Source: CAZDVQ01 sp964508975 (GTDB lineage: Bacteria; Bacteroidota; Bacteroidia; Chitinophagales; Saprospiraceae). From it: a DNA stretch of 56,414 nucleotides. Below, in pieces: positions 18,365 through 27,266 of this stretch. The position numbers and the translations under genes were made by a program. The stretch's first letter is position 1, and every line of letters begins with the position of its first letter. The stretch covers positions 1-56,414 of the forward strand of contig CAZDVQ010000026.1 of assembly GCA_964508975.1 (NCBI GenBank), in the 5' to 3' direction. The notes under the pieces were generated by a model that saw only the letters and a program-made list of their open reading frames with translations, was not told where the DNA came from and searched no databases.

Positions 18365-19115
18365 TTTTTGTCTGAACCTTGATTTATGTGATTAAGCTGA
18401 TTTATGTGATTTTGAAGCTAGAATTGATATTTTAAACATGACGATATAAGTCACACAAGTAAGATGAATCAAGGTTCAGATACTAATCATGGAAAGCAGT
18501 CTAATTGCAGTTTTAATTAATGACTATATTTGCAGTGTTGATTTCCCAACTAATTATAGTTATCTAATGGCATATGATAAATGAGCAATATAAGCATTCC
18601 GAATTAACTTCAAAGATAATTGGTTGTGCGATGACTGTCCATAAAAGCTTAGGCAATGGCTTTCAGGAACTTATATATCAGCGGGCGTTGGCAATAGAGT
18701 TCCAGTTGGCTAATATTAGTTTTTGTAGAGAATATGAAATGCCTATTTTTTATAGAAACGAAAATATTGGTACTCGTCGGGTTGATTTCCTTGTAGAAGA
18801 TATTATATCATTGGAACTTAAGGCAATAAAACAGCTTGAAGACGTTCATATGGCACAAGCCATAAACTACCTTGAAGCATACAATCTAGAAATTGGTTTA
18901 CTCATAAATTTTGGCGAGCAAAGTTTAAAATTCAACCGTATTAGAAACAAGAAATACAAACCAAAAATGTAATCTGAATACCGCTTGCATCATCTGCGAT
19001 AGTTTAGTTTAATTGATGTATAGCCTAATTGATTTGATTTTGAAGCTAGGGAAAATATTTCCGACTTAAATCATATTAATCACAAAAATCAAAGGAATCA
19101 AGGTTCAGACAAAAA
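18365..19115 (+). mobile_element. putative GxxExxY cassette with 20-bp terminal inverted repeats
   Basis: The left end TTTTTGTCTGAACCTTGATT (18365-18384) is exactly inverted at 19096-19115. A third, inverted copy of the 14-bp core lies inside at 18467-18480, so the left flank is itself a palindromic block. The right flank (19024-19109) is a diverged direct repeat of 18396-18480, sharing TGATTTTGAAGCTAG and AATCAAGGTTCAGA. The only gene inside is the GxxExxY protein. It looks like a small mobile or gene-capture unit. No transposase is present and no target duplication is clear. Confidence 0.65.
18574..18972 (+). CDS. GxxExxY protein (PD-(D/E)XK nuclease-like)
   Basis: A 132-residue member of the GxxExxY family (TIGR04256/PDDEXK_3), a nuclease-like fold of unproven function. 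The name motif is G29-x-x-E32-x-x-Y35 in GFQELIY. Candidate PD-(D/E)XK active-site residues are Asp71 (RRVDFLV) and Glu81/Lys83 (LELKA). The N-terminus SKIIGCAMTVHKSLGNG is typical. The base composition is more AT-rich than its neighbours, and the gene is framed by inverted repeats at 18365-18384 and 19096-19115, pointing to transfer. A TATATTTG box at 18525-18532 could be its own promoter. The family often occurs in many copies per Bacteroidota genome. Confidence 0.92.
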   Translation: MINEQYKHSELTSKIIGCAMTVHKSLGNGFQELIYQRALAIEFQLANISFCREYEMPIFYRNENIGTRRVDFLVEDIISLELKAIKQLEDVHMAQAINYLEAYNLEIGLLINFGEQSLKFNRIRNKKYKPKM

Positions 19116-19160
19116 GCTCAAAAACGTAAAAATCGGCGGCTTGCCGCCGTCGCGCGAGGT

Positions 19161-19268
19161 CAATGCCATTAAGCGTTAATTTTTTCAGGGTTTTATAACC
19201 ACCCCGTCTGCGCTACAGGGTGTTAAATACCCTGTGCGCATCCACCCCTCCTTGAAAAGGAGGGGAAC
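19161..19268 (-). repeat. R2 repeat copy (R2c), inverted partner of R2d
   Basis: It runs CAATGCCATTAAGCGTTAAT, ACCACCCCGTCTGCG, the hairpin ACAGGGTGttaaatACCCTGT, CATCCACCCCTCC and TTGAAAAGGAGGGG. It faces R2d at 19320-19446 across a 50-bp AT-rich loop, giving a long inverted repeat. Confidence 0.85.
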
Positions 19269-19319
19269 TGGCTTTTTATTTCAAATAGCTGTAAATCAAA
19301 TATTTATAGCAAGGCATGA

Positions 19320-19446
19320 GCTCCCCTCCTTTTCAAGGAGGGGTGGATGCAAGCGGAACGCAAAGCGTGCAGCGCAGCAGACGGGGTGGTTACAAAGGCC
19401 GGAAAAAGCTGAAAAACAAACAAAATAATTAACGCTTAATGGCATT
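19320..19446 (+). repeat. R2 repeat copy (R2d)
   Basis: It runs CTCCCCTCCTTTTCAAGGAG, TGGATGCAAGCGGAACGC, GACGGGGTGGTTACAAAGGC and ATTAACGCTTAATGGCATT. It is directly joined to E1e, as R2f is joined to E1g at 27913. Confidence 0.85.
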
Positions 19447-19448
19447 CC

Positions 19449-19554
19449 GCGCGAGGTGCCCGGAAGGCCACGCCGAAGGCGCGGGTGCGCAACGCGCACG
19501 GAGCATCGCGAACCCTGGAGGGGACCGACCCGAGCACCGCGAGGGACGCGCCCA
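19449..19554 (-). repeat. E1 GC-rich hairpin element, copy e
   Basis: Read on the minus strand it is TTTTTTTGGGCGCGTCCC ... GGGCACCTCGCGC. Its hairpins GTGCGC-gtt-GCGCAC and CGCGCC-ttc-GGCGTG sit at the positions where other copies have different paired sequences. It lies 90 bp upstream of the MpaB-like gene, with a half promoter TAACTTTG (19622-19629) between. Confidence 0.8.
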
Positions 19555-19644
19555 AAAAAAGATGAAATGAATATGAACAAATAGTTCTTGAAAAACATCC
19601 AGAGCAATGGCCAAAAATACATAACTTTGTGAAAAGCCCATTGA

Positions 19645-20499
19645 ATGCGTAAACAACAATTGCTGGCCAAGATTGAGCCCCTTGATGCCCAGCGCGACCA
19701 CCTGGCTATTGCCCATTGGGTCGGCTACCATGATTTCCCCTGGGATACTACCCGAGCCCTTGAATTTGCCTTGTTCCGCACTTTTGCCATACCCAGCGTG
19801 GGCAACTTGCTGCGCGACACCAAAGAATTTACCGAGCGCACCCAAAAACGCTACGACGATACCGATTTGTTGCTCAGCGAAATTATTGAGCACGGCTACG
19901 ATAGCGAAAATGGCCGAGCCGCCTTGGCACGCATGAATAAAATGCATGGCGCCAACCGGATTTCGAACGATGATATGCTCTATGTGTTAAGTACCTTCGT
20001 GATAGAGCCCTACCGTTGGAACCTGCGTTTCGGCTACCGGATTTCGACCCAAAAAGAACTGGATGCCAACCACCGACTGTGGTTTGAAATTGGTACACGA
20101 ATGGGGATAAAGGATATTCCCAATACCTTTAAAGCCATGGAGGATTTTAACTTAGCCTATGAAAATCAACACTTTGGCTATTCCGACGGCGGCCGAAAAG
20201 TAGCCGATGCCACCATTAACCTGATGCTCGGTTGGTTTTTACCCAAGTTCATGTGGGGTATGTTCAGGCCATTTGCATTGGCCGTTATGGATGATCGTTT
20301 GTTGCAAGCCCTGGGCTACAACAAACCGAGCTGGCTGGTTAGAAACAGTGTTGACTTTGCCATGCAAGCCCGGAAACTGGTGATGCAATTTATACCCTTG
20401 CGCAAAAAGCCAAAATACCGGACCCGCCGCCGAACTAAAACCTACCCAGCGGGTTATAAAATCCAAGAATTAGGCACACATGCAACACCAAAAGGTTAA
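19645..20499 (+). CDS. MpaB / rubber-oxygenase-like protein (DUF2236)
   Basis: Related to the latex-clearing protein/MpaB family (DUF2236), haem-b oxygenases of which a few cleave polyisoprene or oxidise fungal intermediates; most bacterial members are uncharacterised. Its 284 residues hold one all-helical domain. Recognisable blocks are RALEFALFRTFAIPSVGNLL, RTQKRYDDTDLLLSEI, HGYDSENGRAALARMNKMHG, ISNDDMLYVLSTFVIEPYRW and a C-terminal basic tail (KKPKYRTRRRTKTYP). His in MNKMHG and in the HGYDSE block are candidate haem-environment residues, by inference only. No signal peptide is seen, so it is probably cytoplasmic. It is a single gene between repeat E1e and rpoD. Identity of the family is good; substrate is unknown. 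Confidence 0.85.
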   Translation: MRKQQLLAKIEPLDAQRDHLAIAHWVGYHDFPWDTTRALEFALFRTFAIPSVGNLLRDTKEFTERTQKRYDDTDLLLSEIIEHGYDSENGRAALARMNKMHGANRISNDDMLYVLSTFVIEPYRWNLRFGYRISTQKELDANHRLWFEIGTRMGIKDIPNTFKAMEDFNLAYENQHFGYSDGGRKVADATINLMLGWFLPKFMWGMFRPFALAVMDDRLLQALGYNKPSWLVRNSVDFAMQARKLVMQFIPLRKKPKYRTRRRTKTYPAGYKIQELGTHATPKG

Positions 20500-20555
20500 A
20501 ATGTAACGTTTGTACATCTTTTGCGTCTTAAAAACGTTTAAATTTCGTGTTCGGC

Positions 20556-20587
20556 TTTGATAGTACGCTTGGATAGTTGTATCTTTG
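20556..20587 (+). promoter_or_regulatory. rpoD promoter, Bacteroidota consensus
   Basis: TTTG (20556-20559), 20 bp, TATCTTTG (20580-20587). It matches TTTG-N19-21-TAnnTTTG. Transcription would start near 20593, giving a leader of about 50 nt. Confidence 0.8.
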
Positions 20588-20642
20588 CGCTTTGTTTGCC
20601 GATTCATCACCGTAAGTAAATTGTAAAACCTGTATTAATTTT

Positions 20643-21512
20643 ATGAGGCAGTTAAAAATCACCAAGTCCATAACAAACCGCGAAAGCCAATCACTTGAAA
20701 AGTATTTACAAGAAATTGGCAAGGTGGACCTGTTGACGCCAGAAGAAGAAGTTGAATTGGCTAAAAGGATTAAACAAGGCGACCAGGCCTCGTTGGAACG
20801 ATTGACCAAGGCTAACTTGCGTTTCGTGGTATCTGTTGCGAAACAGTACCAAAACCAAGGCCTATCCTTGTCGGACTTGATCAACGAGGGTAACCTCGGT
20901 TTGATTAAAGCCGCTCAACGATTTGACGAAACCCGTGGTTTCAAGTTTATCTCGTATGCTGTGTGGTGGATTCGTCAATCTATCTTGCAAGCCTTGGCCG
21001 AGCAGTCTCGTATTGTACGTTTGCCTTTGAACAAGGTAGGCTCTTTAAATAAGATTAACAAAGCTTTCTCGAAGTTGGAGCAAGAATTTGAGCGCGAACC
21101 TTCTGCGGAAGAATTGGCTGAAATCTTGGAAATCAACACGGAGGAAGTAGAAACAACCCTTGGTGTTGCTGCCCGCCACGTATCGATGGATGCGCCATTC
21201 GTTGACGGTGAAGATAACTCATTGCTCGACGTGTTGGAAAACATCAACACTCCGGGTACCGACACACACTTGGAATACCGCGAGTCATTGCGCAACGAAA
21301 TCGAACGTTCGTTGAGCACCTTGACCGACCGTCAAGCTGACGTGATTAAATTATACTTCGGTATCGGTGTTGACCACCCGATGTCGTTGGAAGACATTGG
21401 CGATAAATTTGGGCTTACCCGCGAGCGTGTACGTCAAATCAAGGATAAAGCTATCAGCAAGTTGCGCACTACTTCTAAGAGCCGCTTGTTGAAAGCATAC
21501 CTCGGAAGCTAG
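20643..21512 (+). CDS. rpoD: primary sigma factor RpoD/SigA
   Basis: The housekeeping sigma factor that directs RNA polymerase to promoters. The 289-residue length, with region 1.1 missing and only a short N-terminus, is the form found throughout Bacteroidota. Region 1.2 (SLEKYLQEIGKVDLLTPEEE, about 16-35), region 2 (NLRFVVSVAKQYQNQGLSL ... GFKFISYAVWWIRQSI, about 60-120), region 3 and region 4 with the helix-turn-helix SLEDIGDKFGLTRERVRQIK (about 248-267) are all present. It carries its own consensus promoter and ends 168 bp before the convergent pabB, with an inverted AGAGCAG array between. Confidence 0.97.
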   Translation: MRQLKITKSITNRESQSLEKYLQEIGKVDLLTPEEEVELAKRIKQGDQASLERLTKANLRFVVSVAKQYQNQGLSLSDLINEGNLGLIKAAQRFDETRGFKFISYAVWWIRQSILQALAEQSRIVRLPLNKVGSLNKINKAFSKLEQEFEREPSAEELAEILEINTEEVETTLGVAARHVSMDAPFVDGEDNSLLDVLENINTPGTDTHLEYRESLRNEIERSLSTLTDRQADVIKLYFGIGVDHPMSLEDIGDKFGLTRERVRQIKDKAISKLRTTSKSRLLKAYLGS

Positions 21513-21517
21513 GTTTG

Positions 21518-21680
21518 AGTTCAGAGAGCAGAGAGCAGAGAGCAGAGTATTTTAAACTTTACACTCTGCTCTCTGCTCTTTGCGCTAAAGCTTTGCTCTA
21601 TGCACTTTACGCTAAACTCTGTCTGCGCTAAACTCTGCGCTCTGCACTCTGCGCTAAACTCTGCTCTCTGCTCTCTGCTC
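21518..21680. repeat. inverted AGAGAGC/GCTCTCT low-complexity array
   Basis: 7-bp AGAGAGC units (21522-21547) and, after a short AT spacer, many GCTCTCT/CTCTGCG units (21566-21680) can fold into a long imperfect hairpin. It fills the whole gap between the convergent rpoD and pabB stops and may act as a two-way terminator. Related patches are at 12411 and 16231. Confidence 0.75.
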
Positions 21681-22937
21681 TCATAACTCTTCAAGTACTT
21701 TGCGCATGGCATCGAGCTTAACCATACACTCCTCATACTCTTGTTCTGGTTCGGAATCATATACGATAGCGCCGCCTACTTCCGTACAGATATATTGTTT
21801 CTCGGCATCGTAGAGAATACTACGGATAACGACATTAAAATCAAAATCGCCATCTGGGCCAAAATAACCCACACTGCCGCTATATAAGCCGCGCTTGGTG
21901 TTTTCAATCTCCTCGATGAGTTGCATGGCCCGTACCTTCGGGGCACCAGTCATACTGCCCGGCGGGAAAGCCCCTTTGATAGCATCAACGGGATGGACAT
22001 CAGGTTTTATCGTGCCTGAAATAGTAGAAATCATTTGCCAAACTTGGCGAAAGGGATATATGCCAAAGAGTTCGTCCACTTGAACGGAGCCTGGCATACA
22101 GCTTCTCGACAAATCGTTGCGGACCAAGTCTACAATCATCACGTTTTCAGCTTGGTCTTTGACCGAGTGCGCTAAATCCCAGGCCAGTGCAGCATCTTGC
22201 TCCGCATCTGCTTGCCGGCGGCGGGTACCTTTAATGGGCTGCGAAATTAAGCGATTGCCCCGCTTAGCCATAAAACGCTCGGGTGAGGCACAGAGCAGAT
22301 ACTGTGTATTAAAACGAGCAAAGGCAGCAAAGGGCGGTTGAGAAATAGCATTGAGGTTTTGAAAAGCCCGCAAGGGGTCCAGTTGCACCTCAAAGGCTTC
22401 AAATGCTTGACAAAGGTTGAGTTCGTAAACATCGCCAGCGATGATATGCTCGCGCACTTTTTCCACTTGAGCCAAGTATTGCACTTTAGGCATTCGGGGC
22501 ATTAAGTCCACCGCGCCGCTGCTCGGTCCGGGGGTGTGCTGATAGTTTTCAATCAACTCTATTACTGAAGCATCGCCTTTAAGCACTTGTATTTGGCCTG
22601 CATGGAAAGCCAGCACAGTTTCGGGCACGAAGAACAAGAGCTCGGGCATGGCTATCGTGTCGGTATGCTCCGACTGGAGCCGTTCAACTTGATTTTTCAA
22701 ATCGTAGCTCAAATAGCCAAACAGCCAATCGTGTTGTTGGTGTAATGTTTTTAGTTGCTCGAAGGCATTACCAGGTTGGCCTGCCTCGAAAACGAGCGCA
22801 GGCTTATGCCCAATGGCGAGCAATGCATCATACTTGCGCCAGTTGTCGTTGGGGTATTGGTTGCTATCTAGATAGCAAACGTATGGAAAAGCCTGCGCCC
22901 AAGCCAATGCCTTAGCCTGAATAGAGCTGTTTTCCAT
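21681..22937 (-). CDS. pabB: aminodeoxychorismate synthase component I
   Basis: It converts chorismate plus ammonia (from PabA) to 4-amino-4-deoxychorismate, the first step to p-aminobenzoate and folate. The 418 residues comprise an N-terminal domain and the chorismate-binding domain (about 150-415). The PIKGTRRR motif with Lys236 marks PabB; anthranilate synthase TrpE has Ala in place of this Lys. Other conserved blocks are GDVYELNLCQ, ENVMIVDLVRNDLSR, GSMTGAPK and SGSVGYFG. The ATG at 22937 lies 17 bp behind the purA stop, so the two are probably cotranscribed. No amidotransferase (pabA) or lyase (pabC) is adjacent. Confidence 0.93.
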   Translation of the reverse strand: MENSSIQAKALAWAQAFPYVCYLDSNQYPNDNWRKYDALLAIGHKPALVFEAGQPGNAFEQLKTLHQQHDWLFGYLSYDLKNQVERLQSEHTDTIAMPELLFFVPETVLAFHAGQIQVLKGDASVIELIENYQHTPGPSSGAVDLMPRMPKVQYLAQVEKVREHIIAGDVYELNLCQAFEAFEVQLDPLRAFQNLNAISQPPFAAFARFNTQYLLCASPERFMAKRGNRLISQPIKGTRRRQADAEQDAALAWDLAHSVKDQAENVMIVDLVRNDLSRSCMPGSVQVDELFGIYPFRQVWQMISTISGTIKPDVHPVDAIKGAFPPGSMTGAPKVRAMQLIEEIENTKRGLYSGSVGYFGPDGDFDFNVVIRSILYDAEKQYICTEVGGAIVYDSEPEQEYEECMVKLDAMRKVLEEL

Positions 22938-22954
22938 AGAAGTGAGTACTTGGG

Positions 22955-24220
22955 TTAGCGAAGCAACAATTGCTCGCGACCAGGGCCAACTGAAACCATG
23001 CTGATGGGCACGCCTAGTTTAGCTTCCAAGGTTTTGATGTAATCTTGGGTAGATACCGGTAGGTGGTCAAATTCTGTTACCTGTGTGATATCTTCGCTCC
23101 AACCTTGAATAGCCTCATAAACAGGCTCTAGGTCTTCTTGGCAAAGATCATAAGGCAAGGTTTCTTGGGTACCTTGGTTCGTTTTGTACGCCACGCCGAT
23201 ATTGAGCTCACCGAAGGCCGAAAGTACATCCGACTTGGTGATACAAATTTGCGTCACGCCGTTGAGCATGATGGTATATTTGAGTTGTGGGATATCAATC
23301 CAACCGCAACGACGCGGACGACCCGTAGTGGCGCCAAACTCGCCGCCTTCTTGGCGTAATTTTTCACCGGTCTCGTCCAACAGTTCTGTAGGGAACGGGC
23401 CAGAACCAACGCGGGTGCAATATGCTTTAGCAATACCGATTACCTCACCGATTTTGGAAGGCGCTACACCTAGGCCATTACACACACCAGCGGTGATGGT
23501 ATTGGAAGAAGTTACAAAAGGGTAAGTCCCGAAGTCGATGTCGAGCATAGAGCCTTGAGCGCCTTCTGCTAGTACACGGTGTCCTTGAGCCAAGAAATCG
23601 TTAACGAAGTATTCTCCGTCTACGAATTGTAAAGTGCGTAAAAACTCAATGTCCTCAAACCACTTGGCTTCCTCGGCTTCGAGGTCCATTTGGATTTCAG
23701 GGTAAATTTTCAACAAGGTCAAGTGTTTTTCCTTGAGATCGTTGTATTGTTTCATGAAGCCTGGCAAGAAGATATCGCCAGCGCGTAAACCATTACGGCC
23801 TGTTTTGTCCATGTACGTTGGACCAATACCACGTAGCGTAGAGCCAATCTTCTCCTTACCTTTTGAGGCTTCAGAGGCAGCGTCTAGAAGGCGGTGTGTT
23901 GGGAGAATCAAGTGTGCTTTGCGTGCCACAAAGAGACGCGACATAAAGTCGACACCAGCTGTTTTCAAGGAGTTGATTTCCTTGCGCAAGGTGATCGGGT
24001 CAAGTACCACACCGTTGCCAATCAGGTTCATCATACCTTCGCGGAAAATACCGGAGGGGATAGTATGGAGTACATATTTCTTACCGTCGAGTACTAAGGT
24101 ATGGCCAGCGTTTGGGCCGCCTTGGAAACGTGCAACAAGTTTATAATTAGGGGCAAGGTAATCAACAATTTTACCTTTGCCTTCGTCGCCCCACTGGAGG
24201 CCTAATAATACATCAACCAT
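22955..24220 (-). CDS. purA: adenylosuccinate synthetase
   Basis: It joins IMP and aspartate using GTP, the first committed step from IMP to AMP. It is full length at 421 residues. The N-terminal GDEGKGK phosphate loop is at residues 11-17 with catalytic Asp12. QGGPNAGHT follows, and GRPRRCGWID and the GTP-binding NKSDV-like ITKSDVLS segment lie further on. The ATG at 24220 sits 67 bp after the topA stop; a TAATTTTG box (24261-24268) without a -33 partner could give extra transcription. The gene order topA-purA-pabB on one strand suggests an operon. Confidence 0.97.
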   Translation of the reverse strand: MVDVLLGLQWGDEGKGKIVDYLAPNYKLVARFQGGPNAGHTLVLDGKKYVLHTIPSGIFREGMMNLIGNGVVLDPITLRKEINSLKTAGVDFMSRLFVARKAHLILPTHRLLDAASEASKGKEKIGSTLRGIGPTYMDKTGRNGLRAGDIFLPGFMKQYNDLKEKHLTLLKIYPEIQMDLEAEEAKWFEDIEFLRTLQFVDGEYFVNDFLAQGHRVLAEGAQGSMLDIDFGTYPFVTSSNTITAGVCNGLGVAPSKIGEVIGIAKAYCTRVGSGPFPTELLDETGEKLRQEGGEFGATTGRPRRCGWIDIPQLKYTIMLNGVTQICITKSDVLSAFGELNIGVAYKTNQGTQETLPYDLCQEDLEPVYEAIQGWSEDITQVTEFDHLPVSTQDYIKTLEAKLGVPISMVSVGPGREQLLLR

Positions 24221-24287
24221 GATTATTGAGTGATCAGCTTTGCTGGTGGTTATTAAAGCACAAAATTAGAAAAAGTTTGTTTAGTGC

Positions 24288-26882
24288 CTACTTTTTAGCC
24301 GTTGTTTTCTTCACGGGCGCTTTTTTAGCTGGAGCTTTAGCCTTTTTAACGGGTAATTTACCGCCTTGGCCCTCGATGATTTTTTTCACATCTTCGAGGC
24401 TAAGGGTAGCAGCTTCTTCGTTACTCATGGCTTTACCATCTTCACCTTTGGGTAGCTTGAAGTTATCTTTTTTACCCATACGGATGAATGCGCCCCATCG
24501 GCCGTTCTCGATAAAGATGCCTTCTTCCTCCCATTGCTGGATGTACTTGTTGGCTTCTTTATGCTGTTTCTCCTCGATAAGCTTGATAGCTCCGGCCTCG
24601 GTAATATTGTCCAGGCTAAAGCCCGAGCCTTTGGTAATACTTACGTACAGCGTGCCCCATTTTACAAACGGGCCAAACCGTCCGCTACCTTTCGTGATGG
24701 GTTTGCCTTGGTAAGTGCCAATCGGGGCATCGGCTTGTTCTTTTTGGCCAATCAACAGTTGGGCGCGTTCCATGGTGACTTCGTGTGGGTCTTCACCTTT
24801 GGGTAGTGAGATATATTTCTCGCCATATTTGATGTAAGGACCGTAACGGCCTTCACCGATGGTCACGTCAAGGCCTTCGTACAAGCCAAGCTCTTTAGGT
24901 AAGTCAAATAGCGGCAAGACTTCTTCCAGGGTAACGCTGTCCATCATCTGGTCGTGGCGGAGGTTAGCGTATTTTGGCTTTTCGCCTTCGGCCAATTCTT
25001 CGGGTTTACCGATTTGAACCACGGCCTTGCCCGTACGAGCGATGCGCACGAGGATACTCCTGCCCGATTTAGGATCTAGGCCCAGTACACGCTCGCCCGA
25101 GATGCGTTCGCTTTCCTCTGAAGTTTGGGTAATGAGTTTATGGAATGGCTTGTAAATACTGTCGATCGTCTCGATCCAGTCTTTCTTGCCCTCGGCCACA
25201 CGGTCAAGGTCGTTCTCGATTTCGGCAGTAAAGCCGTAGTCCATGATTTCGTCAAAGTATTGGTCGAGGAAGTCGACAACCACCATGCCCATATCTGTAG
25301 GGAACAGCTTTTGTTTTTCGGCTCCCGTGTTCTCTACCGATGTTTTTTGGCTAATTTGACCAGCTTTACTCAAGGTATAAACGGCAAATGGACGTTGAAC
25401 GCCCTCGCGGTTTTCTTTAACCACATAGCCCCGGCTTGGGTCCATGATACGGCCAATAGTAGGTGCATAGGTAGATGGCCTACCGATACCCAGCTCTTCC
25501 AGCTTTTTAACCAAAGCGGCTTCAGTATAGCGTGGCGCAGGGCGGGTAAAGCGTTCGGTCGCTTGCATTTCTTTAAAGTCGAGTACCTGGCCTACCTTGA
25601 GTGGCGGCAGTACATCCTTGGTATCGTCGTCGTCGTCGTCGTCGGTACTTTCCAAGTATACTTTCAAGAAACCGTCAAACATCAATACCTCGCCTGTGGC
25701 TACTAAATCAGCAGCAGCGATGGTAGAGATTCCAATATGTACGTCTGTTTTTTCGAGTTCGGCATCCGACATTTGCGAGGCGATGGTCCGTTTCCAGATC
25801 AACTCGTACAAACGTTGCTCGTCGGAATTACCCGATACGTTTTGTTTCTCGATATAGGTTGGGCGTATCGCTTCGTGCGCTTCTTGGGCTCCGGCTTTGT
25901 TGGTTTTGTACTGGCGTGTGTGTACATATTGTTTACCGTAGTTTTGCTCGATGGCCGCCGCGATGGAAGTGAGGGCGGTTTGGCTCAAACTGGTCGAGTC
26001 AGTACGCATATACGTAATATGTCCGGCCTCGTACAAACGCTGGGCGGTTTGCATGGTCCGGTTTACCGAGAAGCCCATTTTGCGACTGGCTTCTTGTTGT
26101 AGCGTTGAGGTGGTAAATGGCGCTGCTGGCTTGCGCTTGAGCGGTTTTACTTGGATGTCGCGGATGGTGTAAATGGCACCAACGCACTTTTGCAGGAAAG
26201 CCTCGGCATCCTTGGCGAGGTCAAAACGCTCGTGGAGCTCTGCTTTAAGGGTTACAATTTTATCACCTTGAGCTTTTACCGAGAATAAAGCCGACACTTT
26301 GAAGAATGGCTTGGAGTTAAAGGCTTGAATCTCGCGTTCGCGTTCAACCACGAGTTTCACCGAAACCGATTGAACACGGCCCGCAGAAAGGTTCGGTTTA
26401 ACTTTTTTCCAAAGCAATTCCGATAGTTCAAAGCCTACCAAGCGATCGAGGATACGACGAGCTTGTTGGGCATTTACGAGGTCAACATCAATGGTGCGTG
26501 GATTTTGAACCGCCTTGGTAATGGCAGGCTTGGTAATCTCCCGGAAAACGATGCGTTTGGTATTGCGAACGTCCAGCCCGAGTACTTGCGCGAGGTGCCA
26601 AGAAATGGCTTCTCCCTCGCGGTCTTCGTCCGTGGCGAGCCACACGTCTTCCACTTTCTTGGTCCAATCTTTTAACTCGTTGACTACCTTGCGTTTATCT
26701 GGGCTAACCTCGTAGGCTGGCTTGTAATTATTTTGGGTATCAACCGCTTTTTTATCTTTCGAATCTTTGATCAAATCGCGTACGTGACCAAAGCTAGATT
26801 TCACTACGAAATCTGTTCCCAAGATTTTCTCTATGGTTTTCGCTTTAGCAGGCGACTCGACAATCAGCAAATGTTTAGGCAT
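24288..26882 (-). CDS. topA: DNA topoisomerase I (type IA)
   Basis: It relaxes negative supercoils by single-strand passage. The 864-residue protein opens with the TOPRIM domain (LLIVESPAKAKTIEKIL; Glu near residue 9, DEDREGEAISWH with the acidic triad). The catalytic Tyr in HITYMRTDST is about residue 291. Several C-terminal topoisomerase repeat domains (LGLDPKSGR, GEGRYGPYIKYG, GSGRFGPFVKWG, GRWGAFIRMG) replace the Cys4 zinc fingers of E. coli TopA. The tail is a Lys/Ala-rich DNA-binding extension (KKAPAKKAPVKKTTAKK). An unusual poly-Asp run (seven Asp) is near residue 430. I chose the ATG at 26882; one codon further is only a TTG. Confidence 0.97.
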   Translation of the reverse strand: MPKHLLIVESPAKAKTIEKILGTDFVVKSSFGHVRDLIKDSKDKKAVDTQNNYKPAYEVSPDKRKVVNELKDWTKKVEDVWLATDEDREGEAISWHLAQVLGLDVRNTKRIVFREITKPAITKAVQNPRTIDVDLVNAQQARRILDRLVGFELSELLWKKVKPNLSAGRVQSVSVKLVVEREREIQAFNSKPFFKVSALFSVKAQGDKIVTLKAELHERFDLAKDAEAFLQKCVGAIYTIRDIQVKPLKRKPAAPFTTSTLQQEASRKMGFSVNRTMQTAQRLYEAGHITYMRTDSTSLSQTALTSIAAAIEQNYGKQYVHTRQYKTNKAGAQEAHEAIRPTYIEKQNVSGNSDEQRLYELIWKRTIASQMSDAELEKTDVHIGISTIAAADLVATGEVLMFDGFLKVYLESTDDDDDDDTKDVLPPLKVGQVLDFKEMQATERFTRPAPRYTEAALVKKLEELGIGRPSTYAPTIGRIMDPSRGYVVKENREGVQRPFAVYTLSKAGQISQKTSVENTGAEKQKLFPTDMGMVVVDFLDQYFDEIMDYGFTAEIENDLDRVAEGKKDWIETIDSIYKPFHKLITQTSEESERISGERVLGLDPKSGRSILVRIARTGKAVVQIGKPEELAEGEKPKYANLRHDQMMDSVTLEEVLPLFDLPKELGLYEGLDVTIGEGRYGPYIKYGEKYISLPKGEDPHEVTMERAQLLIGQKEQADAPIGTYQGKPITKGSGRFGPFVKWGTLYVSITKGSGFSLDNITEAGAIKLIEEKQHKEANKYIQQWEEEGIFIENGRWGAFIRMGKKDNFKLPKGEDGKAMSNEEAATLSLEDVKKIIEGQGGKLPVKKAKAPAKKAPVKKTTAKK

Positions 26883-27017
26883 CAATCAGTATTTAAAAGG
26901 CATTTCCGCGAATGTAGATATTTTGTATTAGTATTTCATCATATATCTTTCATTTTGGTTTTTTTTGATGCTTTTGATGCGTATATTCGCTTTACTTCAT
27001 TGTTCATTTTTTTTTAT

Positions 27018-27131
27018 GGCGTTGCGCCGCATTCGCGCCGCCGCTACGTTTCGCGGCTCGCTATAAGCTCGGCCCTTCGCCCTACGGGCTCGGTCTGGCC
27101 CTGCGGGCCACCGCTCCACATCGCTAACGCG
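27018..27131 (+). repeat. E1 GC-rich hairpin element, copy f
   Basis: It starts TTTTTTTTATGGCGTTGCGCC and ends CTCCACATCGCTAACGCGAA. Hairpins are CGGCGC/GCGCCG-like at the start, CCCTTCGCCCTACGGGC, and TGGCCC-tgc-GGGCCA near the end. Confidence 0.85.
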
Positions 27132-27168
27132 AATCGTGGTCGGTTGGGGGCCCATGCGTGAGCGCAAA

Positions 27169-27266
27169 GTCATTAAGCGTTAATTTTTCTCGGCTTTTTA
27201 ACCACCCCGTCTGCGTTACAGGGTGGAAAACACCCTGTGCGCATCCACCCCTCCTTGAAAAGGCTA
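27169..27266 (-). repeat. R2 repeat copy (R2e)
   Basis: It runs CATTAAGCGTTAAT, ACCACCCCGTCTGCG, ACAGGGTGgaaaaCACCCTGT and CATCCACCCCTCCTTGAAAA. It is the left-hand partner of R2f. Confidence 0.85.
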
